Assembly: GCF_018362995.1 (NCBI RefSeq)
Contig: NZ_CP074372.1
Coordinates: 744,001 to 808,000 of the forward strand
Length of the DNA: 64,000 nucleotides
Source of the DNA: Chryseobacterium indologenes
Lineage (GTDB): Bacteria; Bacteroidota; Bacteroidia; Flavobacteriales; Weeksellaceae
Direction: 5' to 3'
This document shows, piece by piece, positions 53,888 to 62,722 of this stretch. The number at the start of each line of letters is the position of its first letter. Position 1 is the first letter of the stretch. The notes under the pieces are model-generated. The model was not told the origin of the DNA. It worked only from the letters and a program-made list of their open reading frames with translations, and searched no databases. The position numbers were made by a program, and so were the translations under genes.

Positions 53888-54259
53888 ATGAGTAAAAAGA
53901 AAATTTTAATTTTTGATGATGAAGCGGCTATTTTAGAAGTCATTACCATCATATTTGAAGAAAACGGATATGATGTTAAAATCTCAGAGACTTCACACGA
54001 TATCCTTGAGAAAGTGGCAGACTATCAGCCGGATGTTATCCTGATGGATAACTGGATTCCTAAAATAGGAGGGGTAGAAGCTACAAAACTTCTCAAAAGC
54101 ACCGAAGAATTTAAACATATTCCGGTCATTTACGTTACAGCTAATAATGATATTGTTGCTTTGGCATCGGAAGCAAAAGCGGATGATTATGTTTCAAAAC
54201 CTTTTAATCTCGATGATCTGGAAGCAATGGTAGCAAAACATCTAAAAGAACAGGTATAA
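53888..54259 (+). CDS. Single-domain response regulator
   Basis: 123 residues, receiver only. ILIFDDEAAILEV with acidic pair, phosphoacceptor Asp54 in VILMDNWIPKIGG, VTANND, SKPFNLDDL. Less similar to the kinase receivers than the regulator at 52084. Last gene of the signalling operon; 27 bp after the methylesterase, with a terminator 20 bp later. Confidence 0.92.
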   Translation: MSKKKILIFDDEAAILEVITIIFEENGYDVKISETSHDILEKVADYQPDVILMDNWIPKIGGVEATKLLKSTEEFKHIPVIYVTANNDIVALASEAKADDYVSKPFNLDDLEAMVAKHLKEQV

Positions 54260-54278
54260 ATCTGATTTATATTAAAAT

Positions 54279-54313
54279 AAAGATCTCTCAAAACCTTTGA
54301 GGGATCTTTTTAT
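54279..54313. terminator. Terminator between signalling operon and convergent gene
   Basis: Stem 54279-54292 with 54296-54309 (AAAGATCTCTCAAA against TTTGAGGGATCTTT, one G-U), 3-base loop, T run. It acts for the plus-strand operon and probably also for the minus-strand gene that ends at 54310. Confidence 0.85.
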
Positions 54314-54594
54314 TTTTCCAATGCTCTAATGATTTGTCCTTTTGTTAAAGGACGGGTATTAATATCATGTATGAGATAAGCCAATAAAAGATAAAGGTCG
54401 GGATTTCCCATGATAACCTCTGAAAATGTTTTAACCAGGATTAATTTTCTGGACACAATGTTTTGTGCAGCAATATATTCATTGCTTACATCGATGTCAA
54501 TATTCAATTCTTTTTTTATAGTTAAACTGAAGTATTTATCAATAAAATTTTTATCTCTTACCAAATCTATTGGTTCAGTTTCTATATGATCCAT
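54310..54594 (-). CDS. Hypothetical small protein
   Basis: 94 residues, not recognised. Acidic N-terminus (MDHIETEPIDLVRDKNFIDKYF), helical middle (ELNIDIDVSNEYIAAQNIVSRKLILVKTFSEVIMGNPDLYLLLAYLIHDI) and a basic tail. No signal peptide, membrane helix or metal motif. Convergent with the signalling operon. Real gene likely from its own start and terminator. Confidence 0.5.
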   Translation of the reverse strand: MDHIETEPIDLVRDKNFIDKYFSLTIKKELNIDIDVSNEYIAAQNIVSRKLILVKTFSEVIMGNPDLYLLLAYLIHDINTRPLTKGQIIRALEK

Positions 54595-54806
54595 ACGCTT
54601 ATTTTACTCCTGTTTATTTTCCAACAATTATTATACCGTATTGCATAGGAATATCACAGAACGGATGATCGAAAAACTTTGATTACCAGATGTTCAGATT
54701 ATCGTCTGTTTTCATTCCAGGCTAGAAAAAGACAAAAAAAAAGAACGTTATACAGCTCATGCATGGCCGACAATTCACCACCGGATCAATTCTATTTACT
54801 GTAATC

Positions 54807-54845
54807 TTGCTTATATATGCGGTTGATTTAGTATATTTGTAAACT
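54807..54845 (+). promoter_or_regulatory. Promoter and operator of second MarR paralogue
   Basis: TTG (54807-54809), 22-bp spacer, TATATTTG (54832-54839). The 16-mer AGTATATTTGTAAACT (54830-54845) differs by one base from AGTATATTTGTATACT at 38289-38304 in the carotenoid regulator promoter, and forms a near-palindrome around the -7 box. Confidence 0.68.
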
Positions 54846-54856
54846 ATTTAACAGAG

Positions 54857-55531
54857 ATGAATTACACGCTTATTAAAGATTATATTGACCTGCTGGAAGA
54901 GTTTGAAACTGAAGTCAGCACCAGTCCGGAATCGTATCCGGTAACTATTCAGGGCTTTAAAGCATGGATTTCTGATAAAGAAAATATTGAAGAAAATCAT
55001 ACTGAAGAACCTTACTGGGAAGGAAAGGAGAATGGAAGAACACCGGAGAGTGCGATCAGTACATTACTTGTACATCTTAACCGGTATGCAAAAACCTACT
55101 CAAAGTCTGCCATCTCAGATTCTGAATTTTCGACTCAGGAAGACTTTATTTATCTGATTAATCTTAAGGCTTTTGGTGAGATGACAAAAATGGCTCTTAT
55201 CAAAAAAAATATTCATGATAAGCCGGTAGGTATGCTGATTATTGCCAGGCTTTTACGACAAGGACTTGTTGAACAGACAGACTCTGATTTAGACAAACGC
55301 AGTAAATTAATCCGTATCACCGGAAGAGGATTGCAGACCCTGGAAAATCAAATGGAAAAAATCCGTCAGGCAACCAATATCGTTGCAGGAAATCTCAATT
55401 ATTACGAGAAAATGGAACTTATACGTATTCTTAATAAACTGGACCGTTTTCATTATCCTATTTTTTCACGAAATATCAATCCTGATGAGCTTATCAATAC
55501 AGTGTATGATGAGTATACATTTAAATCATAG
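54857..55531 (+). CDS. MarR family regulator, paralogue of the carotenoid regulator
   Basis: 224 residues. Same architecture as the protein at 38317: YWEGKENGRTPESAISTLLVHLNRYAKTYSKSAISDSEFSTQEDFIYLINLKAFGEMTKMALIKKNIHDKPVGMLIIARLLRQGLVEQTDSDLDKRSKLIRIT. The long N-terminal region sets the pair apart from ordinary MarR. Stands alone, with a promoter sharing the carotenoid operator, so cross-regulation is possible (inference). Confidence 0.85.
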   Translation: MNYTLIKDYIDLLEEFETEVSTSPESYPVTIQGFKAWISDKENIEENHTEEPYWEGKENGRTPESAISTLLVHLNRYAKTYSKSAISDSEFSTQEDFIYLINLKAFGEMTKMALIKKNIHDKPVGMLIIARLLRQGLVEQTDSDLDKRSKLIRITGRGLQTLENQMEKIRQATNIVAGNLNYYEKMELIRILNKLDRFHYPIFSRNINPDELINTVYDEYTFKS

Positions 55532-55626
55532 GTTAAACGAGCTATACAAATATTTCTATATCTTTCAATGGCAAAATAATGAATGGGGTTAATGCTGTTG
55601 TATTAGTCAAATCATCTATTAAATTT

Positions 55627-56415
55627 TTATATCCTGGACATAGCCTTAAACTCGGTAGGTCTCATATTGGTTAGTTGGTGAAAATTATTGCTGAAAGCTG
55701 CAATATTGGAATAGCCGACTTCATAAGTAATTTCAGTCATATTCAGGTCGGTATCTTTAATTAATTCCATAGCCCTGATAATCCTAAGCATTTTTATATA
55801 CTGAATAAAAGTGATATGAAGTTTTGTTTGAAACAGCCTCGTCAGACTTCTTACACTCATTCCTGATTGTTTTGCTGTATTTTCTAAAGTAAGCTTTTCA
55901 TTTAACTGGCTTCTGAGATGATCTGTAACAGCATTAAGCCGATGATCATCGGTTGTAGGAAGCTGAATGGAAAACTTTTTGAGATTTTCTTTCGATATAA
56001 GGATCTTCAGTGTGATAAGAAATTGAAATTCCCAGGAACCTTTATAATAGTCTCCCTGCCATTTTTCGCTGAAAGTAAGCATTTCCGATAATAGCTTGCT
56101 CACCGGATAAATTCCCAGTTCACTATAAAATCCGTCAGACTTTTCTTCCGGAAAGTAGATGTTAATAATATACAGATCCTGAGTATTAAACATCAGATTA
56201 TGGGGATATTTTCCAGGTATCCAGATGTAATGGCTTGACGGAATATAAAAATCCTTCTCAGCGGTCTTTAGATAAGCAATTCCCCCAAAAACCAATAACA
56301 GCTGTGCCTTATCATGCTGATGGGGAGGCATTTGCTGTTCAGTTTGCTGTCGTACCACCAGAATAGAATCCGGGTTTTGGTCTACACTGTCTAAAAGCTG
56401 CTTAAGAATTTCCAT
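55627..56415 (-). CDS. AraC family regulator divergent from efflux operon
   Basis: 262 residues from the ATG at 56415 (MEILKQLLDSVDQNPDSILVV); an earlier in-frame start at 56589 would add an unlikely hydrophobic stretch. N-terminal cupin (MPPHQHDKAQLLLVFGGIAYLKTAEKDFYIPSSHYIWIPGKYPHNL) and C-terminal AraC domain (ENTAKQSGMSVRSLTRLFQTKLHITFIQYIKMLRIIRAMELI; EITYEVGYSNIAAFSNNFHQLTNMRPTEFK). A minus-strand TATATTTG (56428-56421) lies just ahead of the start, implying a very short leader. Likely regulates the pump genes. Confidence 0.88.
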   Translation of the reverse strand: MEILKQLLDSVDQNPDSILVVRQQTEQQMPPHQHDKAQLLLVFGGIAYLKTAEKDFYIPSSHYIWIPGKYPHNLMFNTQDLYIINIYFPEEKSDGFYSELGIYPVSKLLSEMLTFSEKWQGDYYKGSWEFQFLITLKILISKENLKKFSIQLPTTDDHRLNAVTDHLRSQLNEKLTLENTAKQSGMSVRSLTRLFQTKLHITFIQYIKMLRIIRAMELIKDTDLNMTEITYEVGYSNIAAFSNNFHQLTNMRPTEFKAMSRI

Positions 56416-56474
56416 ATGGCCAAATATAACAAATCTTAGGCTAATTATATTAAAAGATAGTTTTTGCTCCTGAA

Positions 56475-56482
56475 TAATTTTG
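56475..56482 (+). promoter_or_regulatory. Candidate -7 box of TolC-EmrAB-type operon
   Basis: TAATTTTG matches TAnnTTTG 24 bases before ATG 56506. No -33 element is seen at the proper distance, which would fit a promoter needing AraC-type activation (inference). Confidence 0.45.
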
Positions 56483-56505
56483 CTACAGTAAATAATAACA
56501 GAATT

Positions 56506-56757
56506 ATGATGAAACATACAATAGCAAACCCAGATCAGGAACCCCAAATTGAAACAAATAATAAAGCTTTCGATCATATTGGCTTTCATTCGGCTTATTA
56601 TCCTATCGAACCAATTAATTTCAATCGATTTGCTTATTCCTATCCTTTTGTACCTATGTTCGATTTGACTTTAATTTTTGATGAATTAGGAAAAATGATA
56701 GCAGATTTTTTTACAAAAAGAAAAAATAGAAACACCCACAAAAATAAACTTTCATGA
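56506..56757 (+). CDS. Small protein at head of efflux operon
   Basis: 83 residues from ATG 56506 (ATG 56509 adjacent); an upstream in-frame start at 56464 would overlap the promoter. No recognised family. Aromatic middle (HIGFHSAYYPIEPINFNRFAYSYPFVPMFDLTLIFDELGKMI) and a basic tail (FFTKRKNRNTHKNK). Its stop overlaps the TolC start by 4 bp, so it is a coupled part of the operon. Confidence 0.6.
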   Translation: MMKHTIANPDQEPQIETNNKAFDHIGFHSAYYPIEPINFNRFAYSYPFVPMFDLTLIFDELGKMIADFFTKRKNRNTHKNKLS

Positions 56758-58085
56758 AATCTTATAAATTAATTTCAATATTGGGAATAGTCGTCTTTCT
56801 GCCCATATCATATCTCCATGCCCAGGGTACAGCAGATTCTAAGATGAGTCTGGAAGAAATGTGGAAAGCTGCCGAAGTGAATAACCGTCAACTGAAACTA
56901 TCTGATTTACATCTACAGCAAAGTAAACTAGAAGTACTTCAAGCCAAAGACAATCTCTTGCCGGAACTTTCGCTGGATGGAGATGTGAAGCTCAATTCCA
57001 GATTTCTTCTTTATAACGAAGGCTTATTCTCCTCTCCACAGAATGTACCGGTTAAAAGTTATGGTTATGGAGCAGGATATAGTTTAAATTTTAATCTCTT
57101 TAATGGTGGAAAAGAAAGGATAAATATCAGAATGAAGCGGGAAGGAGAGGTACACAGGCAATATGAAGTTCAGCTGGAAAAGCATGGTGTGAAATATAAT
57201 ATTGCAGTTGAGTATTTTGATCTGTACAAATTTATGTATTTCCGTGATTTTCTCTATGCAGAAATTGCTGCAGAAAATAAGCAATTATCACTTATCGAGA
57301 GCTTGTACCAAAACGGAGTTGTACTAAAAAGCGATGTGCTCCGAACCTCTGTAAAATTATCCCAGCTGGAACTTAATCTGTCCGATATAGAAAAGAAAAT
57401 AGATATCAGAAAACAACGGCTGAATATGTTGATGGGCCGGGATCAGACTCAGCAACTGGAAATCGATTATAAAAGAAATCAAGAGATGGAAAGCCTTCAC
57501 GGCGGCGATTATACCGGTTATCTGGATATAGCGCTCAACCAGTCACCTGAGCTTAAGCTGATGGAGAGTGATATTAAATGGAGTGAATTGAATATCAGCC
57601 AGGTCAAAGCAGCACGTTTGCCTAAAGTGTCATTGTATTCAACTTATAATTATACCTATCCCCAGATCTCATTTTATCCTTACTCAAATGATGTATGGGG
57701 ATTCGGGCAAACCGGAATTAAAATACAGTTTTCCATAGATAATTTATACAAAAGCAAACATTCCATTGCCCTGGCCCGGATTATCAGCGGCGAGGCTAAA
57801 GAAAAAGCTGATAGTAAAAAAGAGGAAGTTTCCCTGCAGATAAAAGAAGCTTACCTCCAGCACGAACAAGCTTTGGAAAGCGTAAATACCGCAGAGAAAA
57901 ATATCTTAAAAACTACAGAAACTCTACGGGTTATCAGAAACAGCTATCTCAACCAGGAATCCCTGCTAACCGATCTTCTGGAAGCAGAAAATGCCTTGCT
58001 GGAAGCAAAATTTAATTTAACAACTGCACAAACAAACGTAAAACTTAGCCATATCCGGATACTGGCAATCGCAGGAATTCTTTAA
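56754..58085 (+). CDS. TolC-family outer-membrane efflux protein
   Basis: 443 residues. Signal peptide MKSYKLISILGIVVFLPISYLHAQ, no lipobox. Two TolC repeats: MSLEEMWKAAEVNNRQLKLSDLHLQQSKLEVLQAKDNLLPELSLDG and the C-terminal half VSLQIKEAYLQHEQALESVNTAEKNILKTTETLRVIRNSYLNQESLLTDLLEAENALL. Forms the channel for the adaptor and pump encoded next. Start overlaps the preceding small gene. Confidence 0.9.
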   Translation: MKSYKLISILGIVVFLPISYLHAQGTADSKMSLEEMWKAAEVNNRQLKLSDLHLQQSKLEVLQAKDNLLPELSLDGDVKLNSRFLLYNEGLFSSPQNVPVKSYGYGAGYSLNFNLFNGGKERINIRMKREGEVHRQYEVQLEKHGVKYNIAVEYFDLYKFMYFRDFLYAEIAAENKQLSLIESLYQNGVVLKSDVLRTSVKLSQLELNLSDIEKKIDIRKQRLNMLMGRDQTQQLEIDYKRNQEMESLHGGDYTGYLDIALNQSPELKLMESDIKWSELNISQVKAARLPKVSLYSTYNYTYPQISFYPYSNDVWGFGQTGIKIQFSIDNLYKSKHSIALARIISGEAKEKADSKKEEVSLQIKEAYLQHEQALESVNTAEKNILKTTETLRVIRNSYLNQESLLTDLLEAENALLEAKFNLTTAQTNVKLSHIRILAIAGIL

Positions 58086-58096
58086 AACCAATAATT

Positions 58097-59143
58097 ATGA
58101 ACAAAAATAAAACAGATCAATTGATTGTAAACGTAACTAAGTGGTTGGGAGCCGTATTATTAACAGGTATCCTCATATGGGGAATCTTATATTTCATAAG
58201 GCAATATCACTTCGAAGAAACCAATGATGCACAGATAGATGCCTATTTATCTCCCATCAATGCAAAAGTAGGTGGCTATATCAGCAAGATTTATTATAAA
58301 GACAATCAACAGGTACAAAAAGGTGATACACTTGTCGTTATTGAGCTTGATGAATATGGTTTAAAAAGAGATGTTGCTTCAGCGGAACTGGCCGGTTCAT
58401 ATGCTAAACTGCCTATTTTGGCGGCCAATGAAGAAACACAAATAAAAAGTATTGAGGTTATAAAAGCTCAACTGGCAGGAGCAGATGCAAAGCTGAAGCA
58501 GCAAAAAAGAGAATTTGAACGTTACAAAAATCTTCTGGCTGACGAGTCAGTCACACCTCAAAAATTTGATAATATCAGCACTGCTTTGTCTGTCACACAA
58601 TCTGATTACGCACAGACAATGGCCACTCTGAGGGTTGCCAAATCAAAACTCAATGATCTTCATGCACAGCGAAATGCAGCAGAAGCCGAAATAAAAATAA
58701 AAAAAGCCATGGTGAAACGTCAGGAACTCGACATTAAATATACTATCATTACTGCGCCTTTTGACGGGCAGATCGGCAAAAAGACCATTCAGGAAGGACA
58801 ATTGATACAACCGGGCCAGACGCTGGCATTTTTGGTTAATAGATCAGAAGAAAAGTGGGTGATTGCCAATTTTAAGGAAACACAGGTTGGCAGCTTCAAA
58901 ACAGGGCAGGCTGTAACGGTAGAAGTAGATGCTTTTCCGGATGAAAAATTCATTGGAGTTATTGAATCACTTGCTCCAACAACGGGGTCCCGATATTCAT
59001 TATTGCCACCAGATAATGCCACCGGTAATTTTGTGAAAATCATACAGCGCATTCCTGTACGCATCAGGCTGAGAGATACACCTGAAAAACTGATGAAACT
59101 TTCTGCAGGAATGAATGCCAATGTTTATGTTTTAAAAGGTTAA
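58097..59143 (+). CDS. HlyD/EmrA family membrane fusion protein
   Basis: 348 residues. One N-terminal membrane helix (about 14-36, WLGAVLLTGILIWGILYFI), then lipoyl half (NAKVGGYISKIYYKDNQQVQKGDTLVVIEL), a coiled hairpin, and second lipoyl/barrel (IITAPFDGQIGKKTIQEGQLIQPGQTLAFLV; KWVIANFKETQVGSFKTGQAVTVEVDAFP). The text matches EmrA-type adaptors of MFS pumps. Eleven bases after the TolC gene and two before the MFS gene. Confidence 0.92.
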   Translation: MNKNKTDQLIVNVTKWLGAVLLTGILIWGILYFIRQYHFEETNDAQIDAYLSPINAKVGGYISKIYYKDNQQVQKGDTLVVIELDEYGLKRDVASAELAGSYAKLPILAANEETQIKSIEVIKAQLAGADAKLKQQKREFERYKNLLADESVTPQKFDNISTALSVTQSDYAQTMATLRVAKSKLNDLHAQRNAAEAEIKIKKAMVKRQELDIKYTIITAPFDGQIGKKTIQEGQLIQPGQTLAFLVNRSEEKWVIANFKETQVGSFKTGQAVTVEVDAFPDEKFIGVIESLAPTTGSRYSLLPPDNATGNFVKIIQRIPVRIRLRDTPEKLMKLSAGMNANVYVLKG

Positions 59144-59145
59144 TT

Positions 59146-60735
59146 ATGCAGGCACATAAAATTCCGGTTTTTAAAACTTGGGTTCCCGAATGGCTGGCAA
59201 GATCCGTAATATTTGCCATTCTGATGACCTGCCTCTTTAGTTTTGCTTACTATAGCAGTCCTGCTTCAGCAATGGGTTTTTATGGTGTACAGGTTACCGA
59301 TGTTCAGTATGGCATGGTAGTTATTTATGGCTCAACTGTAGCCTTTTTAGCGCTGGATTTTCGTATTGTAAAATATTTTGCTCCGCGAAAATACTTGTTT
59401 ACAGCATTTTCAGCCAATATTATATGTTCTCTGATCTGTTTTTACACCAAAGACTGGACATTGTTTGTGATCTGTCAGTTTATGCAGGGAATTACCTGTG
59501 CGTTGATCTCCGGGATCGTCTTACAGCTTATTTTTCCAAGATTACAGTCCACACGTGCCCGGATAATCGCATACAGCCTTCTATATGGAAGTATACAGAT
59601 CGCTGTCCCGTTCTATTCTATCTATTCCAGTATTGTGCTTTATTTTTATAATTTTAACTGGCTTTTTTACGGTCTCATTATAATACTTATTTTACTAGTG
59701 TTGATTGTGTTGGCAACAATGAATGGTAAGGCCAGATTTACTAAAAAAATACCTCTATATCAGGTAGACTGGGCTGGTTATTTGTTTTATGTCTCTTTTA
59801 TTTTGATTCTGGGATATATCCTTGTATATGGACGGCAATTAGGCTGGTGCGATAATTCGTTAATAGTTTTGCTTAGTCTAGGCAACGTAACCATTCTTGT
59901 ACTTTTTGTTGCCAGAGAATTGAAGCTTAAACGTCCATTGATTAATTTGCAAATTTTCAGGACTAAGAATTTTGTAATCGGGTTGCTGTTACTTTTTCTG
60001 TTTTATATTTTCAAAGGAAGTACAGGACTTGCTTATGGTTATCTTGAAGCTGTTTTAGGTAATGACCCGCTTAGTACTATACCAATTTGGATAACCGTCA
60101 TTACGGGAACTACATTAGGCATGTTTGTTACCTCCCGATTGATACTTATGGGGTTTAATCTGATTAGGATTATTATTACAGGATTTGGTTTTATGGCCTT
60201 GTACTATGTATATATGCTGATTTTTATCTCAGTTCAGGGGAATACAACAGATTTCATTCTGCCTATGTTTATTTACGGTACAGCTACAGGTATTTTATTT
60301 GTTCCTATTGTTTCATTTACTATATCCGCTGCACCACCAAAAATTGCAAGTAATGCATCACTTATAGGAATATTGGCAAGGTTCATCGGTTTTACCGCCA
60401 GTCTGGCTGTTAATAATGAACTTCAACTATTTGCTAAATCGGCTGTCAGGGAAAAAGCAAGGGAAACATTGACCGAAACCAATATCCAATTGCCTGTTAC
60501 ATTAATGGATATTCAAAACCACTACATGAATGCAGGTAATGATATGTATACTGCAAAAGCTGCTTCAGTCGCCCAGTTCAATATATTAATCCGGCAACAA
60601 ATTTTGGCGCGTGCTACCAGGGATTATTATGACTGGATGCTGGTAGGAGTGATGTGTGTTATTATGATGCTTCTTTTACTTCCACAGATTCAGCAAGTAT
60701 TGCTTAGGCTAAGAAAAGGAAATATACCTTATTAG
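59146..60735 (+). CDS. MFS transporter, EmrB/DHA2-like
   Basis: 529 residues with about 14 membrane helices, the size of the DHA2 drug:H+ antiporters, although the N-terminal motifs are atypical (ASAMGFYGVQVTDVQYGMVVIYGSTVAFLALDFRIVKYFAPRKYLF). A large loop precedes the last helix. Together with TolC and EmrA-like genes it makes a tripartite MFS efflux system. Substrate unknown. Terminator follows at 60792. Confidence 0.88.
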   Translation: MQAHKIPVFKTWVPEWLARSVIFAILMTCLFSFAYYSSPASAMGFYGVQVTDVQYGMVVIYGSTVAFLALDFRIVKYFAPRKYLFTAFSANIICSLICFYTKDWTLFVICQFMQGITCALISGIVLQLIFPRLQSTRARIIAYSLLYGSIQIAVPFYSIYSSIVLYFYNFNWLFYGLIIILILLVLIVLATMNGKARFTKKIPLYQVDWAGYLFYVSFILILGYILVYGRQLGWCDNSLIVLLSLGNVTILVLFVARELKLKRPLINLQIFRTKNFVIGLLLLFLFYIFKGSTGLAYGYLEAVLGNDPLSTIPIWITVITGTTLGMFVTSRLILMGFNLIRIIITGFGFMALYYVYMLIFISVQGNTTDFILPMFIYGTATGILFVPIVSFTISAAPPKIASNASLIGILARFIGFTASLAVNNELQLFAKSAVREKARETLTETNIQLPVTLMDIQNHYMNAGNDMYTAKAASVAQFNILIRQQILARATRDYYDWMLVGVMCVIMMLLLLPQIQQVLLRLRKGNIPY

Positions 60736-61406
60736 AATATGATCAATTTATGTAAAATTACATATTCTTAGGTTCAATATTGTGAAAATATAAATCCTGC
60801 AAATTCAATTTTTGCAGGATTTATCGATCTTTTAGTGTATTTTGAAGATTTCATAATGATACTGAGCTTAGGTATTTTATCAGTGAAAAATATTCAATGA
60901 TATCAGTAAAATTTGAAGACGATCCTCTCTATAAGAACAGATTCAGACAATATTTCGGGAAATAAATGAGTATTGCTCACCACCTACTTTTGGGATACCA
61001 TTGAGTGATTATATGAAAAATAAATGAGGATTAATTATTGATAACTTGGTACATTGTTATTGTGGCATTACCGACTCTATAATGAGGAAGGGCTAATTTA
61101 TTTATAACACTCATAGAAATATTTTCTTAATCAGTCAAAGAATATTTTTATCCAAACGGCTTAATTTTTGCAATTTTTTTAACCGCTGGGATATTAATCA
61201 TATGATGGTAGTTAACAAATTAAAAAGATAGGAAAGGGAAGTATATTTATCTCTAAAGTTCGGAGTATAGTTTTTTTTACCTCATGTTACAGTTTACATG
61301 AATACCTGAAAACTGTTTTGAGGCTGTATTGATAATCTAAAAAAAATATCAGCTTAACTGATAAAATTATAGAATACTATTATTTAACATAAAAAAAAAT
61401 ACTGTT
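60736..61406. other. Gap with terminator and possible gene remnant
   Basis: About 670 A+T-rich bases. After the terminator at 60792-60822, a short frame at 60897-60965 reads MISVKFEDDPLYKNRFRQYFGK and stops; it has a protein-like look but no start context and may be the tail of a lost gene. A small hairpin TATCAG/CTGATA lies at 61347-61363. No other feature recognised. Confidence 0.4.
60792..60826 (+). terminator. Terminator after MFS efflux operon
   Basis: Perfect 12-bp stem 60792-60803 with 60811-60822 (AAATCCTGCAAA and complement), 7-base loop. T run is short. Confidence 0.75.
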
Positions 61407-61592
61407 ATGAACGTTAAACGCACATTTGGAACAATACTGACTATTTTAGGAATCGCAGGTTTGATTTATACAGGATATGAATTGATTAATAAAAGCTCGG
61501 CTTATACAACATTAGGTGTCATCGGGGTTCTCGGACTGATATTCTTTTTTTCGGGGATAGGTCTTGTCAAAAATACCAAAGACGAAGCATAA
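61407..61592 (+). CDS. Small two-helix membrane protein
   Basis: 61 residues with two membrane segments (about 8-26 TFGTILTILGIAGLIYTGY and 37-54 LGVIGVLGLIFFFSGIGLV) joined by a short NKSSAYTT loop. No family assigned with certainty. Eighty-two bases before the CDF transporter, which may share its transcript. Confidence 0.6.
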   Translation: MNVKRTFGTILTILGIAGLIYTGYELINKSSAYTTLGVIGVLGLIFFFSGIGLVKNTKDEA

Positions 61593-61674
61593 TTATTTTG
61601 TTTTAAAGAAGATGAGAAGCAGCAGGTTTAATTTCGTCGATTTTTTTTAGACCTTTTAACCAACATAGTTACTA

Positions 61675-62568
61675 ATGACCGGCAATAAAAAATCAATTTA
61701 CAGTGCTCTTGCTGCTAACCTGTTAATCGCATTAACAAAGTTTATAGCAGGTTCAGTTACGAACAGTTCTTCCATGATTTCCGAGGGAATCCATTCAACA
61801 GTTGATACTGCTAACCAACTGCTGCTTTTATATGGATTGAAAAGGAGCAAGAAGTATGCTGATCAGTCTCATCCATTTGGATATGGCAAAGAACTGTATT
61901 TCTGGTCTTTTGTTGTATCAATCTTAATATTCGGACTAGGGGGTGCTTTATCAATCTATCAGGGAATTGCGCATATTATTGAACCTGAACTTATGAAAGA
62001 TCCATTCTGGAACTATATTGTACTCTTCCTTTCTCTTATTTTCGAGGGTACTTCTCTGTTTATCGCCATCAGAGAATTTAATAAAATCCGTAATGGACTT
62101 GGCTGGTGGGACGCAATTGTAAAAAGTAAAGATCCTTCCAGTTTTCTTGTGGTTTTTGAAGACGGCGCAGCAGTTGCAGGGTTGATTATCGTAATGATTT
62201 TGATGTGGGTAAGCCATTCACTACAAATTCCAGAATTGGATGGATTGGCATCGGTGATCGTAGGATTGATACTGGTTTTTGTTTCGTTTATACTGGCGAG
62301 AGAAAGCAGAAGTCTATTGATGGGAGAAGGCATAGCTCCCGATATGAGAGAAAAAATTGCTCAGCTGGCAGAAAGAGACGGGACTGTGGTGAAAACAAAA
62401 AATATTCTATCAACTTATCAGTCGCCAGAGGAAGTTGTATTGATGCTCATTATAGATTTTGAAGAACACCTCGATACTGAAGAAATCACTGAGGCAATAC
62501 GCCGTATCCGTGCGGATATAAAAAATGAATTTAAATTTGTTCACTTTGTGATTATACAGCCAGAATAG
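61675..62568 (+). CDS. Cation diffusion facilitator (CDF) transporter
   Basis: 297 residues. CDF pattern: KKSIYSALAANLLIALTKFIAGSVTNSSSMISEGIHSTVDTANQLLLLYG with metal-site His and Asp (HSTVD), second site in FEDGAAVAG, ESRSLLMGEGIAP after the last helix and a C-terminal cytosolic domain ending FVHFVIIQPE. Exports Zn2+, Fe2+ or Mn2+ by proton exchange; the metal cannot be fixed from the sequence. About six membrane helices. Confidence 0.9.
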   Translation: MTGNKKSIYSALAANLLIALTKFIAGSVTNSSSMISEGIHSTVDTANQLLLLYGLKRSKKYADQSHPFGYGKELYFWSFVVSILIFGLGGALSIYQGIAHIIEPELMKDPFWNYIVLFLSLIFEGTSLFIAIREFNKIRNGLGWWDAIVKSKDPSSFLVVFEDGAAVAGLIIVMILMWVSHSLQIPELDGLASVIVGLILVFVSFILARESRSLLMGEGIAPDMREKIAQLAERDGTVVKTKNILSTYQSPEEVVLMLIIDFEEHLDTEEITEAIRRIRADIKNEFKFVHFVIIQPE

Positions 62569-62690
62569 ATGTTTAAATAGGTAAGTTAGCATATAGATTC
62601 GATTGTTTAATTATTGCATGAAGTAAGCTTCTTCTGTTTGCTGGTTAAAGAATCCCAGCTGTACATATTAGAAAAAGTGTTAATTGTTTT

Positions 62691-62718
62691 TAATCGAATA
62701 ATTATTCGATTATATTTG
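62691..62718 (+). promoter_or_regulatory. Promoter with 22-bp palindromic TetR operator
   Basis: Perfect 22-bp palindrome 62691-62712 with core ATCGAA-TAATTA-TTCGAT (62693-62710), overlapping the -7 box TATATTTG (62711-62718). This position fits autorepression by the TetR protein that starts at 62723. Confidence 0.8.
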
Positions 62719-62722
62719 CAGA

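Noticed and set aside
46988..54259. Flagellar or gliding chemotaxis operon
   Set aside because: CheR and CheB are present, but CheA, CheW and chemoreceptors are missing; better read as a phosphorelay with methylation genes.
55627..56589. AraC protein start at 56589
   Set aside because: The extra 58 residues form a hydrophobic, non-conserved stretch over the divergent promoter region; the start at 56415 gives a normal AraC N-terminus.
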